The notes under the pieces are model-generated. The model did no database searches. It was not told the origin of the DNA and saw nothing but the letters and a program-made list of their open reading frames with translations. The position numbers were made by a program, and so were the translations under genes. From positions 233,402 to 297,401 of the forward strand of contig NZ_RHHV01000019.1 of the NCBI RefSeq assembly GCF_003710905.1: 64,000 nucleotides of DNA, in the 5' to 3' direction. This DNA comes from Brevibacillus parabrevis (GTDB lineage Bacteria; Bacillota; Bacilli; Brevibacillales; Brevibacillaceae). Every line of letters begins with the position of its first letter. Position 1 is the stretch's first letter. Shown piece after piece: positions 34,462-44,103 of this stretch.

Positions 34462-35756
34462 GCGCCCAAACCAAAGCATTTCGGCAATTTCTCGTCGTCT
34501 GGTCCGGGCAGTTTTTGTCGGCGGTCGGAAGCGGGCTGACCGCTTTTGCCCTGGGTGTCTACGTCTTTCAGACGACCCATTCCAGCACGAGCTTCTCGCT
34601 GGTCATCCTCTTTTCCTTTTTGCCGAGCTTTCTGCTTTTGCCCTTTGGCGGGGGGCTGGCAGACCGCTTCGATCGCACCCGGATGATGATCATCGGTGAT
34701 ATCGGCTCGATTATCGGCATTATGTTCATCTGGTTTGTCATCTGGACCGGACAAATGGAGCTGTGGCATATATACGCAGGCGTCGGCATCAGTTCGATCT
34801 CGACTGCGCTCCAGACGCCCGCCTATAAAGCGGCGGTGACGGACATGGTTTCGGAAGAGCAATACTCGCAGGCGAGCGGCCTGATTCAACTTGCAGGTTC
34901 TGCGCAGTATCTCCTGTCGCCGATCCTCGCAGGCTTTTTGCTTGGCTTCTTTGACATCCAGATCGTGCTGCTGATCGATATGCTTACGTTTTTGCTGGCG
35001 GTTGTGGCTGTGCTGCTGGTCATGAACAAGGGCAGCAAACCACAGCCCGCGGATGAAAGCCGCGATTTTTTCGGCGAGCTGTCCGAGTCGTTCCGATATC
35101 TGCTCTCGCAAAAAGGCGTGTTTTTGCTCGTCCTGCTCATGTCTGTCGTTTGCTTTTACATCGGGCTTCTGCAATCGCTGTTCAGTCCGATGATGCTGAC
35201 GCTGACCGACTCCAAAGTGCTGGGAATCTCGCTTTCCTTGGCGGCGTCCGGGATGCTCGCCAGCAGTCTGTTCATCGGGGTGAAAGGACTTGGCAACAAC
35301 AAGCCGAAGATTCTTTCCTTTTCACTGGCGCTTGCCGGGCTGTTTTATGCACTGATGGGTACGTTTCCGGCAGTCGTTCCGATCGTCGTGTTCGGCTTCC
35401 TCTTTTTCGCCGCGCTGCCTTTCGTCAACACCAGTCTGGAAGTGTTGATCCGAACGAATATCGACAATGAGAAGCAAGGGCGCGTCTGGTCGATGGTGTC
35501 AGCCATATCCCAAGTAGGCTTGCTGCTCGCTTTCGGTTCGGCAGGCTTTCTCGCCGACCATTTTTTCTCTCCCCTGCTCGCGCAAAATGGCGCACTTGCT
35601 GACACGGTTGGACAGCTCATCGGAACAGGAGCAGGCAGAGGGATCGGCTTTTTGTTCATGCTTTCCGGTGTGATGGTTTTTGTACTCGCTATCGTGATCG
35701 GGCGGGTGCAAAAAATCCGGGAGCTGAAGCTGGGAACGGTGGAAGAAAAAGCGTAG
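34458..35756 (+). CDS. MFS efflux transporter (MefA/enterobactin-exporter type)
   Basis: 432-residue, 12-helix transporter of the DHA3 type that includes macrolide exporters. Motif A reads GGGLADRFDRTRMM after helix II; the central loop (residues 195-215) is short. TTG start at 34458, in TTGA overlap with the TetR stop and with GGGAGGTG 6 bases upstream. TetR control implies induction by its substrate, probably a toxic small molecule; identity unknown. Confidence 0.92.
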   Translation: MSAQTKAFRQFLVVWSGQFLSAVGSGLTAFALGVYVFQTTHSSTSFSLVILFSFLPSFLLLPFGGGLADRFDRTRMMIIGDIGSIIGIMFIWFVIWTGQMELWHIYAGVGISSISTALQTPAYKAAVTDMVSEEQYSQASGLIQLAGSAQYLLSPILAGFLLGFFDIQIVLLIDMLTFLLAVVAVLLVMNKGSKPQPADESRDFFGELSESFRYLLSQKGVFLLVLLMSVVCFYIGLLQSLFSPMMLTLTDSKVLGISLSLAASGMLASSLFIGVKGLGNNKPKILSFSLALAGLFYALMGTFPAVVPIVVFGFLFFAALPFVNTSLEVLIRTNIDNEKQGRVWSMVSAISQVGLLLAFGSAGFLADHFFSPLLAQNGALADTVGQLIGTGAGRGIGFLFMLSGVMVFVLAIVIGRVQKIRELKLGTVEEKA

Positions 35757-35775
35757 CAGACAATCGAACGCAAAA

Positions 35776-35807
35776 AGCCGGACCCCCACTTGAGGCGGTT
35801 TCCGGCT
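35776..35807 (+). terminator. Probable terminator of the tetR-exporter operon
   Basis: AGCCGGA / TCCGGCT stem with an 18-base loop, T-rich after it, 20 bases beyond the exporter stop; it also faces the convergent gene at 35827. Confidence 0.6.
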
Positions 35808-35826
35808 CGTTTCTTTTTACGGCTGA

Positions 35827-36633
35827 CTACCAAAAATACAATTCCTCTGGCAAAACTTCGTCGAATTGTGGACTATCGCTCTCGTCTATCTCCACCTGGA
35901 TGCCTTTTTTGGCCAAAGTGGCCAGCTCCTGCTTCGTTTTGGCACTGGCTTTTTCCAGCAGTGGATTCATCGACAAGCATATATAACCTTTGGGGGCAAA
36001 GCCGCCTTTCTGTACATTGAGCAGCAGTCCATCCAAGTTTTTGACCTGATTCTGTTTCAGATTCAGCCAGATCAGCTTCGTCATGGATTGCAGCGGTGCC
36101 GTCTCCGCAATGTTATTCTCGCCCACGTCGAGATAGCGCAATTGGGTTACTCCTTTCAATGGCTCCAGGTCGCTGATGTTTTGCTGACGGACGATGAGGT
36201 ACTCCAGTTTTTTCTGCTGCCGCAAAAATTCCAGACTGGTGAGCGACTTTTCACGAGCGGATAGCATGAGCGCCTTCAAATTGCGCAGCCCTGCCAGCGG
36301 CTTTACTGTTTGATCATGTAGCGGATTGTCTATGACGAGTTGCAGCACCTCCAGATTTTTCATCTGACCAAGCGGCTGCAGGTTCGTCACTTCGTTGTCA
36401 ATTACGTGGATTTCCTTCATTCGTGTGCTGTTTTGCAGGCGTTCCAGCAGTTGGCTGACATCGGTCGCTCCGCTATATCTGTATATGAACAGCTTTTGCA
36501 GTTGCTTCAATTGTTTGAGTGAATCAATATTTTTTACCTCCGCGTAGTGCATGCTCAAATCCTCAATACGCTGGAGTGGACTGACATCGGCAATCGCCAC
36601 AACACTGAACGATGCCTTTTTCAGCTTCGGCAA
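35827..36633 (-). pseudogene. Leucine-rich-repeat protein with damaged 5' end
   Basis: 268 codons from a TTG at 36633 encode about eight 22-24-residue leucine-rich repeats of the internalin/SDS22 sort (for example NLQPLGQMKNLEVLQLVIDN and LEPLKGVTQLRYLDVGENNI), then a 60-residue tail. The same frame continues upstream with repeat-like sequence (EIDLQGFQALDLKPLAKLP) but meets a stop without a start codon. A good ribosome-binding site (AAGGAG) and starts at GTG or ATG 36700 lie in a different frame that ends after a few codons. A single-base shift near 36680-36695 would join them, so this is probably a recently frameshifted gene or a sequencing error; translation from TTG cannot be excluded. 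Function unknown. Confidence 0.6.
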
Positions 36634-36732
36634 TTTGGCAAGCGGCTTCAGATCGAGAGCTTGAAATCCTTGCAGATCAATCTCGGTCTGACGTTGCCAT
36701 CCCCGTTTTCTTCACTCCTTTTTGAGAAAAAA

Positions 36733-36768
36733 ACAGCCGCCGCAACAAACGCTCTGTGCGACGACTGT
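36733..36768 (-). terminator. Terminator of the peptide-hydrolase operon
   Basis: ACAGCCGCCGCA / TGCGACGACTGT, 10 of 12 pairs, with a run of seven U on the minus strand, 15 bases after the C45 gene stop. Confidence 0.88.
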
Positions 36769-36783
36769 GGAGCTGGCTTCATC

Positions 36784-37881
36784 CTATTCGTTTTGGCTAA
36801 ATCCATATGTTTCGTACACGTTTTCGCAGGGCTTGCCCGGCGTCAATTCCATCGTGCCCGCCGTCAAATTCATCACAATCGAGAATAGCGTGCAATCTAC
36901 CATCTCGTCTGACTCGCTTGTTGTTGCTTCCCCGTGACGGCATATTCCTTCGGGGGTTCCGGCATGATCTTGAAAAATATGTTTGAAGCAGTCGGCATCT
37001 ATGCTTCCTTGTCTGGCTGCCAGCAGCTTGGAGGCGCGGCCCAACCGCAAATACGTGTCAGCCGCCCCCATGCGGACGCAATCCTCTGCTTGCATGCGCG
37101 CTGCGACAAAATGATTGGTGTGGACGATATAGCCGTCTGGCGGATAAAACACCTCGTAACGAACCGGGGCAGTCTCGACTCCGACCGTCTCGCCCTCCCG
37201 ATGGGCGATCAAATAGTTGGCTGCTGTCCCTCGCGGCAGCCTTGTCACTTGGCGAATGGCCTGCGGCAGCGTGCGACTGTTTAAAATGCCCCGCAAAACG
37301 ATGTGGATCGGCACTCCGAGCGCTTTTTCATTCGCTCGCAAAAAATTCAGGCACACGCCGATCCCGTCTGCGTTCATGCCGATTTTCCCGACTATTCCCG
37401 CTTCGGTGATCATCAAAATGGTTGGGCGCGGCGGCTGCTCGATCTCTACCACGACAAGCCCGGCGCCCACGAGATTGATCCAATCCCAGTTTTGTCCGAG
37501 CAGCGTCTCCCGGTTCTGCGTAGCTGGCGCAACAGCCGCGATGCACGTACAACCGTCCGCCTTGTGTGAGGTTGAGGTATCTCCCAGATTCGTTATGATC
37601 TCGCTGCGCACGTTCAACGCCAGCACGTCGAGCAAATCAAGCTCGGCCCCTTCGCTGATGCCCCTGATCTCCTCCATGATTTCCTGATCGTACTGCTCGA
37701 TCCAGGGGATGAACTGCGCCGCATACGCTGTGGCGTCTTTCCATTGGATCGCGGCTCCCTCGCGAAAAGCACGCTCGTACGCCCGAACGTTGCTCCTGAT
37801 TTGCTCACTCGCCAGTTGGCCGAATTGCCGCCCGCGCTCGCGCGGCGTACCGCTGATCCGAAAGACAGGAAATCTGTTCAT
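36784..37881 (-). CDS. C45-family acyltransferase/peptidase (isopenicillin N acyltransferase-like)
   Basis: 365-residue Ntn hydrolase of the AAT family, which removes or transfers acyl groups on amide bonds and self-cleaves before its nucleophile. The DGCTC motif places the nucleophilic cysteine at residue 111; GQNWDW follows about 30 residues on, and NEGIGVCLN-like (NADGIGVCLNF) and HTNHF motifs complete the active site. ATG 37881 is supported by AAAGGGGGAG 8 bases upstream; the longer frame is spurious. Last gene of the seven-gene operon. In this context it may deacylate N-acylated peptides or amino acids; that role is inferred. Confidence 0.85.
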   Translation of the reverse strand: MNRFPVFRISGTPRERGRQFGQLASEQIRSNVRAYERAFREGAAIQWKDATAYAAQFIPWIEQYDQEIMEEIRGISEGAELDLLDVLALNVRSEIITNLGDTSTSHKADGCTCIAAVAPATQNRETLLGQNWDWINLVGAGLVVVEIEQPPRPTILMITEAGIVGKIGMNADGIGVCLNFLRANEKALGVPIHIVLRGILNSRTLPQAIRQVTRLPRGTAANYLIAHREGETVGVETAPVRYEVFYPPDGYIVHTNHFVAARMQAEDCVRMGAADTYLRLGRASKLLAARQGSIDADCFKHIFQDHAGTPEGICRHGEATTSESDEMVDCTLFSIVMNLTAGTMELTPGKPCENVYETYGFSQNE

Positions 37882-37898
37882 GGACAGTGCTCCCCCTT

Positions 37899-38372
37899 TT
37901 ACAAGCTCTTTTCCATATAGTAGCGATCGTTTCCGCTGCCATATTCGGCAATGCGTGTCTCCACAATTTGAAAACCCGCCTTTTGATACAGCGCAACCGC
38001 GCCTTTGTTGTCCGGGCTGACCGTCAGGCACACTTTGGCAAATCCATCCTTGCGCAGCCGATCCAGTATTTGCTCCAAGAAAGCAAAGCCGTACCCCAAG
38101 CCTTTTTTATCCGAGCGAATCAAATATCCGTACATGTAAACATGATCCGGGTTGCGAAAATCACGCATCAGCTCGCAGACACCGACAGGCTTCGCATCTC
38201 CTTCTTCCTGAAACAGAATGAGGCAGCCGTGTCTCGCCAGTGGGACCAGCACCCATTCGTCGATCGCTCCGTGCACGCCAAACGCTTCCTGCTCCAGCTC
38301 CTTCAGCATGGTCAGCTGCTGCTCTGTCAGTGTCTCTACAATCGCAAGCGTTGTCGCTCTTGTTGTATGCAT
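37899..38372 (-). CDS. GNAT-family N-acetyltransferase
   Basis: 157-residue acetyltransferase. The acetyl-CoA pocket (IRSDKKGLGYGFAFLE, a variant of the Q/R-x-x-G-x-G/A loop) lies at about residues 85-100 and NKGAVALYQKAGF, the typical C-terminal motif, at about 122-134. AAAAGGAGAG precedes the ATG. Sixth gene of the operon, 40 bases after the epimerase and 17 before the C45 gene. It could N-acetylate an amino acid or peptide product of the pathway; the substrate is unknown. Confidence 0.85.
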   Translation of the reverse strand: MHTTRATTLAIVETLTEQQLTMLKELEQEAFGVHGAIDEWVLVPLARHGCLILFQEEGDAKPVGVCELMRDFRNPDHVYMYGYLIRSDKKGLGYGFAFLEQILDRLRKDGFAKVCLTVSPDNKGAVALYQKAGFQIVETRIAEYGSGNDRYYMEKSL

Positions 38373-38412
38373 AGCGCCGATCTCTCCTTTTCCCTGGACA
38401 TGAGGGGCGATT

Positions 38413-39522
38413 TTAGGAAAGCGTTTCTTGGCGGACTGTCAATTGTGTCAATACCGCTTCGTCAAGCTCCACCCCGAATCCTGGCTTGTCGGACAGCAAA
38501 ATTTGATTTCCTTGGCAGGTCAAGTTAGCGACGTCTTTGGCAAAAATGAACGGTCCGGCCAGCTCGTTGGAAACAATATTTTTCTTCGCGATCGACAAGT
38601 GCGCCCCCGCCGCGCTCCCGATAGACGATTCCGGCATCGACCCGATTTGGCATTCCATCCCGGCCATCTCCGCCTGATGAACCAGCTTGGCCGCAGGGTA
38701 AATCCCGCCGCACTTCATCAGCTTGATGTTCACTTTATCGGCTGCTTTTTTCGCGATCACCTCGCGCATTTCGCTCGCTCCCAGCAATCCTTCGTCGACC
38801 ATGATCGGGATGGATGTCTGTCTGCGAATGTCGGCCAATGCGTCCAGATCGTGGGCGACGACAGGCTGCTCCATCCAGTCAATCCGGCAATCTTCTACTT
38901 GCTTGAGAGCCGTCAATGTATTCGTCCGATTTTCCCAGCCCTGATTGGCGTCTACCCGCAGCCTTATATCAGGGCCGACGGCTTCACGAACGGCACGAAT
39001 GCGCTCGATGTCCGTCGCCAAGTCGGAGCCTACTTTTATTTTGATCGAATCAAAGCCATCCGCCACAGCCTGCTTCGCTTCTGCCGCCATCGTTTCAGGC
39101 TGCAAAATGCTGAGCACGTACGGAAGAGTGAGCACGCTGTGGTACTTGCCCCCGAGCAACTGATAAACAGGCTGACCTGTCGCTTTTCCCATCAAGTCAT
39201 AGCACGCCAGGTCAATCGCTGCTTTCGCTGCTGGCGCTTTGTACACGCATTGATCGAGCAAATGGTGAATGCGTTCCAGAGCAAACGGATTTTCTCCGAT
39301 GATCGCCGGAGCCAGGCTGTGAACGAGCATGGCGTACGTGCTTTCCCATGTCTCCCCCGTCACGTGCTGATCCGGCACCGATTCGCCATAGCCGACCAAG
39401 CCTTGATCAGTCTCTACTTTTACAATAATGGAAGGCATCTCGTTGTAAGAAGCGTACGCCACAATAAACGGGCGCACCAGCGGCAACGTAATGGCATGTA
39501 TATGGACAGACGTAATTTTCAT
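38413..39522 (-). CDS. Enolase-superfamily dipeptide epimerase-like enzyme
   Basis: 369-residue enzyme of the muconate-lactonising/dipeptide-epimerase group. The catalytic set is complete: KIKVG (second Lys of K-x-K), RVDANQGW, EQPV, VDEG for the metal ligands and NIKLMKCGG for the second base Lys, then GSMPESSIG. In Bacillus YkfB, a relative, epimerises L-Ala-D/L-Glu from peptidoglycan peptides. Here it follows two serine hydrolases by 7 bases in a peptide-utilisation operon, so a dipeptide substrate is plausible; precise specificity cannot be read. Confidence 0.88.
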   Translation of the reverse strand: MKITSVHIHAITLPLVRPFIVAYASYNEMPSIIVKVETDQGLVGYGESVPDQHVTGETWESTYAMLVHSLAPAIIGENPFALERIHHLLDQCVYKAPAAKAAIDLACYDLMGKATGQPVYQLLGGKYHSVLTLPYVLSILQPETMAAEAKQAVADGFDSIKIKVGSDLATDIERIRAVREAVGPDIRLRVDANQGWENRTNTLTALKQVEDCRIDWMEQPVVAHDLDALADIRRQTSIPIMVDEGLLGASEMREVIAKKAADKVNIKLMKCGGIYPAAKLVHQAEMAGMECQIGSMPESSIGSAAGAHLSIAKKNIVSNELAGPFIFAKDVANLTCQGNQILLSDKPGFGVELDEAVLTQLTVRQETLS

Positions 39523-39529
39523 GTTCTTC

Positions 39530-40993
39530 TTACACCTCCGGCTTGGTTAAGGAAACTCTCGGGATTTGCCGGTAACCGACGGAGACGGCTTTTGCCTGTC
39601 CATCTGCCTGGTTCGCAAATCCAACGGTCAGCTCGCTGCCATCCATCTGTGCCAGGAAATAATTCTCGGCAATCGGCAGCAGCGGGTACTTTAAGCCTTT
39701 TTCATTCGGGAAAAGAGCGGTATGATTCGTCAACACAAGCGCGCCCTCCTCGACGGTCACACTCACGTTCATCCCTTCGCCGGAAGCATAGTCGCCGACA
39801 TACGCCTGGAAACGCTCCGGGGATACACAATAATCCTCGTACTTGGTCAAAGGCTCTGCGGCTGCTCTTCCCTCGATCAGGTTCAGCGCAGTCAATGCCA
39901 GCTTTTCGACAGGCGTGCCGATTAGATTAGCCAACACGACTGCTGTCAGCCCTCTTTCCGGGACAATCGCCAAATGCGCCGCCACTCCTTTGATCGCCCC
40001 GCCGTGCTTCAACAGCGTGCCCCCGTAATAATTCGGCTCCACCATCAAGCCGTAGCCATAATGCTTTTTATAGTTGCAGACCACATGCGGAAGCGTCATT
40101 TGCCTTACGCTTTCGGCCGACAAAATCCGTTCCTTGCCCACGCATCCTCCCGTGCGGAAAATTTCCGCGTAATTCAACATGTCGCGGACGGTCGAGTTCA
40201 AATGTCCCGCAGCCATCACCGCTGGCCCTTCTTCCCAATCAAAGTCGGGGTACACTTCCAGCTTCCCGTGATTGTCCCTTTTGTGATAGATCGTGGTGAC
40301 CTCCGGGAACCGCGGCAGATCGCCGAGCAAAAAGGTACTGCTTCGCATATCGGCAGGTGCGAGGATGTGCTCCTTGACGTAGACGTCATACGGTTTTCCG
40401 CTCACTCGCTCGACAATCGCCCCGAGCAGGGCATAGCACTCATTCGAGTAGCTGAAATGCTGGCCCGGCTCGCCCAAAAGCTCATATTGCACGTGGGCTA
40501 ACACCTCCAGCAAATCGGCATGCGTGCGGATCGGCTTTTGCTGCTCCTTTTTGATAAAACGGTGAATCGGGTTGTCTTCCTCCGGGATCGTATCAAACAA
40601 AGAGTTTTTGACGGCAAGCATATCGACAGGCAGCGGCGGGATTCCCGCTGAATGCGTCATGAAATGATGAATTGTCATCCGTTCGGTACACGCCTGATCC
40701 GGTGTCCGAAACTCGGGCAAATAAGCGACAACCGGGTCGTGAACGGACAGCTTGCCCGCTTCTTGCAGCTGCATGATCGCCATGCACGTAAACGACTTGG
40801 TGACCGAAGCCAGCCCCATGACCGTGTCTGGCGTTATCGCCCATTTGCGCTCCGCATCCCGATAGCCGTATGCTTTTCGGTACAGACTGTCGCCGTGTTG
40901 ATTGATGCCGATGATCACCCCCGGAGCCTGGCTCTCTTGGACCGTCTGTTCGGCAAGCGCCTCGTATGCGCTTACCCAAGCTGGTTGATGCAT
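39530..40993 (-). CDS. Class C beta-lactamase-like serine hydrolase (copy 2)
   Basis: 487-residue cytoplasmic serine hydrolase of the PBP4*/D-aminopeptidase/esterase group. Motifs: S63-V-T-K66 (SxxK), YSNECYALLG (YxN) and KHGGAIKG (HxG in place of KTG). About 110 residues beyond the catalytic domain form a beta-rich C-terminal module. No signal peptide, unlike periplasmic beta-lactamases. AGGAGGTG lies 6 bases before the ATG. It is a clear tandem duplicate of the gene at 40997, three bases upstream. It may cleave D-residue-containing or modified peptides; inference. Confidence 0.88.
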   Translation of the reverse strand: MHQPAWVSAYEALAEQTVQESQAPGVIIGINQHGDSLYRKAYGYRDAERKWAITPDTVMGLASVTKSFTCMAIMQLQEAGKLSVHDPVVAYLPEFRTPDQACTERMTIHHFMTHSAGIPPLPVDMLAVKNSLFDTIPEEDNPIHRFIKKEQQKPIRTHADLLEVLAHVQYELLGEPGQHFSYSNECYALLGAIVERVSGKPYDVYVKEHILAPADMRSSTFLLGDLPRFPEVTTIYHKRDNHGKLEVYPDFDWEEGPAVMAAGHLNSTVRDMLNYAEIFRTGGCVGKERILSAESVRQMTLPHVVCNYKKHYGYGLMVEPNYYGGTLLKHGGAIKGVAAHLAIVPERGLTAVVLANLIGTPVEKLALTALNLIEGRAAAEPLTKYEDYCVSPERFQAYVGDYASGEGMNVSVTVEEGALVLTNHTALFPNEKGLKYPLLPIAENYFLAQMDGSELTVGFANQADGQAKAVSVGYRQIPRVSLTKPEV

Positions 40994-40996
40994 GGT

Positions 40997-42412
40997 TCAC
41001 ACCTCCTTCGGCAAGCGGACGACGCCTACGGACAGACTCGTTACCTGGCCGCTCTGATCGCGGTGGAACCGGATCGCCTGCTCCTCGATATCTTGTTTCA
41101 TGACGAAATAATCGTCCCCGATTGGGCGCAAGGCAAGCTGCTTGCCACCCAGACCGAGCGTCAGCACATCGCTGTCAACCGTCACTGGCAGCTTGCGGTC
41201 GACTGTGACTCGATACGTCCCGGTGTACGCCTGCAAATCAGCCGCAGCGACTGGTTGCTCCGCGCCAAAAGGAACAGACGGTGCGTCAGCAGGGCGACCT
41301 TCCTGCGTGTTGATGGCAAAATTCAGCAGCTCGACAATCGGTGTCTCCGCCAAATTGGCGATCGCAATCGCTGTAATGCCGCGCTCTGGCAAGATGACCA
41401 TCTGCGATGCGACTCCTTTCAACCCGCCGCTGTGCTCCAGCTTGGTCGTTCCGTAGTAGTCCGGCGTGACGAACAAGCCGTAGCCGTAATACTGACCGTA
41501 TCCCATGCGAACATGCGGGTAAGTCATCTGCTCCACGCTCGCTTTGGACAGAATCCGCTCCTCGCCGACCAATCCACCAGTCCGGTATATGTCCATGTAG
41601 CGCAGCATGTCGTTGACCGTCGTATTCAAATGGCCGGATGCGAGCACGACTGGCCCTTCCTCCCACTGCGGATCAGGGTACACTTCCGGCCCTCCCTCTT
41701 TTTCCGCCAAACGGTAAATCGTCGTCACTTCTTTGTACTTGGACAGCTCCTGCAAAGCAAAGGAGCTATTCGCCATGCCCGCAGGCAGCAAAATGTGGTC
41801 GATGATGTACTGCTCGTACGTTTTCCCGCTGACTCGCTCAATGATCGCGCCCAAAAGGGTATAAGCGTCGTTGGAGTAACTGAATTGCGCTCCGGGCGGC
41901 CCCAACAGCTGGTAGTCGATGTGGCTCATGACCTCCATGAAGTCTTCGGGGGTGTTCACCCATTTTTGCTGTTCTTTTTTGATTTGCTTGTGAATCGGAT
42001 GATTCTCGTCTGCAATGTCGCCGTCCGGCAGCCCCTTGATCGCCAAATAATCGGTGGGCAGCAGCGGAAATCCGGCTGTATGGGTCATGAAATGATGAAT
42101 CGTCATCCGCTCGGTGCACGCCTGATCTGGTGTAACAAGCTCCGGCAAGTAGGCCAAAACCGGATCGTGCACCTCCAGTTTTCCAGCCTCTTGCAACTGC
42201 ATGATCGCCACGCATGTAAACGACTTGGTAATCGAGGCGACACCCATTACCGTGTCAGGCGTAATCTCCCAGTGGCGCTCTTTGTCCCGATAACCGAATC
42301 CGCGGCGATACATGCTCTTCCCGTCCTGGTTCAAGCCCACGCACACGCCCGGTACCTGGCACTGGTCGATAATCGGCTGCGCTGCCTGTTCAAATTGCTC
42401 TTGCCAATCCAT
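40997..42412 (-). CDS. Class C beta-lactamase-like serine hydrolase (copy 1)
   Basis: 471-residue paralogue of the next gene. SxxK is S60-I-T-K63, YxN is YSNDAYTLLG, HxG is EHSGGLKG; a C-terminal beta-rich module follows. The ATG at 42412 (MDWQEQ) is preferred: GGGGTGG lies 5 bases upstream, and the GTG three codons earlier lies inside that site. No signal peptide, so it acts on imported substrates. Long blocks such as RMTIHHFMTHTAG and MTYPHV are nearly the same in both copies. Confidence 0.88.
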   Translation of the reverse strand: MDWQEQFEQAAQPIIDQCQVPGVCVGLNQDGKSMYRRGFGYRDKERHWEITPDTVMGVASITKSFTCVAIMQLQEAGKLEVHDPVLAYLPELVTPDQACTERMTIHHFMTHTAGFPLLPTDYLAIKGLPDGDIADENHPIHKQIKKEQQKWVNTPEDFMEVMSHIDYQLLGPPGAQFSYSNDAYTLLGAIIERVSGKTYEQYIIDHILLPAGMANSSFALQELSKYKEVTTIYRLAEKEGGPEVYPDPQWEEGPVVLASGHLNTTVNDMLRYMDIYRTGGLVGEERILSKASVEQMTYPHVRMGYGQYYGYGLFVTPDYYGTTKLEHSGGLKGVASQMVILPERGITAIAIANLAETPIVELLNFAINTQEGRPADAPSVPFGAEQPVAAADLQAYTGTYRVTVDRKLPVTVDSDVLTLGLGGKQLALRPIGDDYFVMKQDIEEQAIRFHRDQSGQVTSLSVGVVRLPKEV

Positions 42413-42436
42413 TTTCTCCACCCCGTTCCCTTCTGT

Positions 42437-44077
42437 TTACGGCTGCACCCAACTGTCTCCCAGCATGATTCCGTATAGCGAATCGAGCTTGACGCCATGC
42501 ACCCGCTTGTTTACGGCAAGGAATGTCTTTTCTTCCGAGTAAGGAATCCAGTAGGCTTGTTCCACCGCGATTTTTTGGATCTCGGCAAAAATTTGCTTCC
42601 GCTTCTCCTGATCGCCGACAGTGCGGCTCTGTTCGAGCAGCGTATCCAGTTGCTCGTTTTTGATCTGGGCGTGATTCAATCCGCCGATCTGGCTGGAATG
42701 CATGAACAAATACAAAATGTCGGGATCAAAGTCGGTGTAGCCGAGCACATTCAAGTCAAACTGCCCTTTTGCCGACAAATCCAGTACGCTGCCCAGCTCC
42801 GCGTTTTGCACCTTGATCTCGACGCCGATTTCCTTGAACATGCTTTGCATCAGCGGAATGCTTTGCGAGCTCATTGCTGTGAGCAATTGCAGGCTCAAAG
42901 GCTGCCCGTCCTTTTCCCGGATGCCTTGTCCGCTTTCCTTCCATCCAGCCTCTTCCAGCAGCTTTTTGGCTTCCTCGATGTTGAACGGGTAGCCGTATGT
43001 TTCCACAGCGGGATCGTAGCCGAACATTTTCCGCGGCAATGGCCCGAAAGCACTCTCTCCCTCGCCTTGCAGGTCAGCCTGGATGATCGCTTTTTTGTTC
43101 AAGGCCATGTTCAGCGCCTGACGCACACGCAGGTCGCCGAGAATCGGGTTTTCCAGGTTCATTTGAATAAAATTCACCCCCAGCTTCGTCGCTTCCAGCA
43201 CTGCGAATTTGTCGCTTTGCTTGTACCCGGCTGCTTCCCGCGGCGAGATGGAAGCGATGTCGATCGAGCCGCTTTCCAGCGCGGCAATCGTCGTCTGGGC
43301 GTCTTTGATGAATTTGAACACGATTTTGTCCGGCATCGGCGGCCCTTGTGTTTGGACAAAAGGCTCTGCCCACTGGTACGCTTCATTGCGCACGAGCGTG
43401 ATCGACTCCCCGGTCTTCCAGCTCTCGAATTTCCACGGCCCTACCCCGACCGGGTGCCGTCCATACTCGTTGCCGTATTTTTGCACCGCCTCCATGGACA
43501 GCGGCTGCGTCACGTTCGCTTGCACGAAGTAGGACAGCAGCGGAGCAGACGGTTCTTTGAGCTGGATGACGAGTGTCAGCTCATCCGGGGTAGTGATGGA
43601 GGCAATCACACTGAGCAGCGGTCCCACTCCTGGCGATGCGGTCTCTGGCGCCATCGCCCGCTCGAACGTCTCTTTGAAAGAAGCAGCCGTCAGCGCCGTG
43701 CCATCGTGGAATTTCACCCCCGGACGAATTTTGAATGTCCATGTTTTTTGATCGGCGGAGATGTTGTACGACTCCGCCAAATACGGCTTGATTTCATTTG
43801 TTTGCGGATCGAGCGACAGCAGGGAACCGCCAATCAGCCTCGACACGACTCCGCTCACGTCCATGTTTGTTTTGTGCACGTCGAGCGTATCCGGTTCTGC
43901 GGATAGCCCCAGCGTGATCGTTCCCCCTGCCTGCGGCGCGCCCTCCGCCTTTGGCCCGGTTGCTTCCGGCGGCTTCGACGGAGTCGCTGACTGGCTGCAA
44001 CCGATGACAAAGCTGATTAGCATGCAAAAGGTGAACAGGCACCCGATGCACCTGGCAACTGCTTTTCTTTTCCCCAC
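42437..44077 (-). CDS. Oligopeptide-binding lipoprotein, SBP family 5 (copy 2)
   Basis: 546-residue extracellular solute-binding protein of the DppE/OppA/NikA class. Lipobox FVIGC (Cys27), a Pro/Ala-rich linker, then GGTITLGLSAEPDTLD opening the fold, AESYNISADQKTWTFKIRPG and VKFHDGTALTA typical of the family, and a large second lobe. GTG 44077 follows GGAGGGA at 5 bases; the ATG 14 codons earlier overlaps that site. It is a tandem paralogue of 44104-45747; both share long identical blocks such as GVGPWKFESWKTGESITLVRN. Presumably works with the DppBCDF-type importer encoded upstream. Confidence 0.92.
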   Translation of the reverse strand: MGKRKAVARCIGCLFTFCMLISFVIGCSQSATPSKPPEATGPKAEGAPQAGGTITLGLSAEPDTLDVHKTNMDVSGVVSRLIGGSLLSLDPQTNEIKPYLAESYNISADQKTWTFKIRPGVKFHDGTALTAASFKETFERAMAPETASPGVGPLLSVIASITTPDELTLVIQLKEPSAPLLSYFVQANVTQPLSMEAVQKYGNEYGRHPVGVGPWKFESWKTGESITLVRNEAYQWAEPFVQTQGPPMPDKIVFKFIKDAQTTIAALESGSIDIASISPREAAGYKQSDKFAVLEATKLGVNFIQMNLENPILGDLRVRQALNMALNKKAIIQADLQGEGESAFGPLPRKMFGYDPAVETYGYPFNIEEAKKLLEEAGWKESGQGIREKDGQPLSLQLLTAMSSQSIPLMQSMFKEIGVEIKVQNAELGSVLDLSAKGQFDLNVLGYTDFDPDILYLFMHSSQIGGLNHAQIKNEQLDTLLEQSRTVGDQEKRKQIFAEIQKIAVEQAYWIPYSEEKTFLAVNKRVHGVKLDSLYGIMLGDSWVQP

Positions 44078-44103
44078 AATGATCCCTCCCTCATGAACAA
44101 TGG

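Noticed and set aside
39530..42412. Beta-lactamase resistance genes
   Set aside because: Both proteins lack signal peptides and the KTG triad is replaced by HxG; context favours peptide or ester hydrolysis inside the cell.
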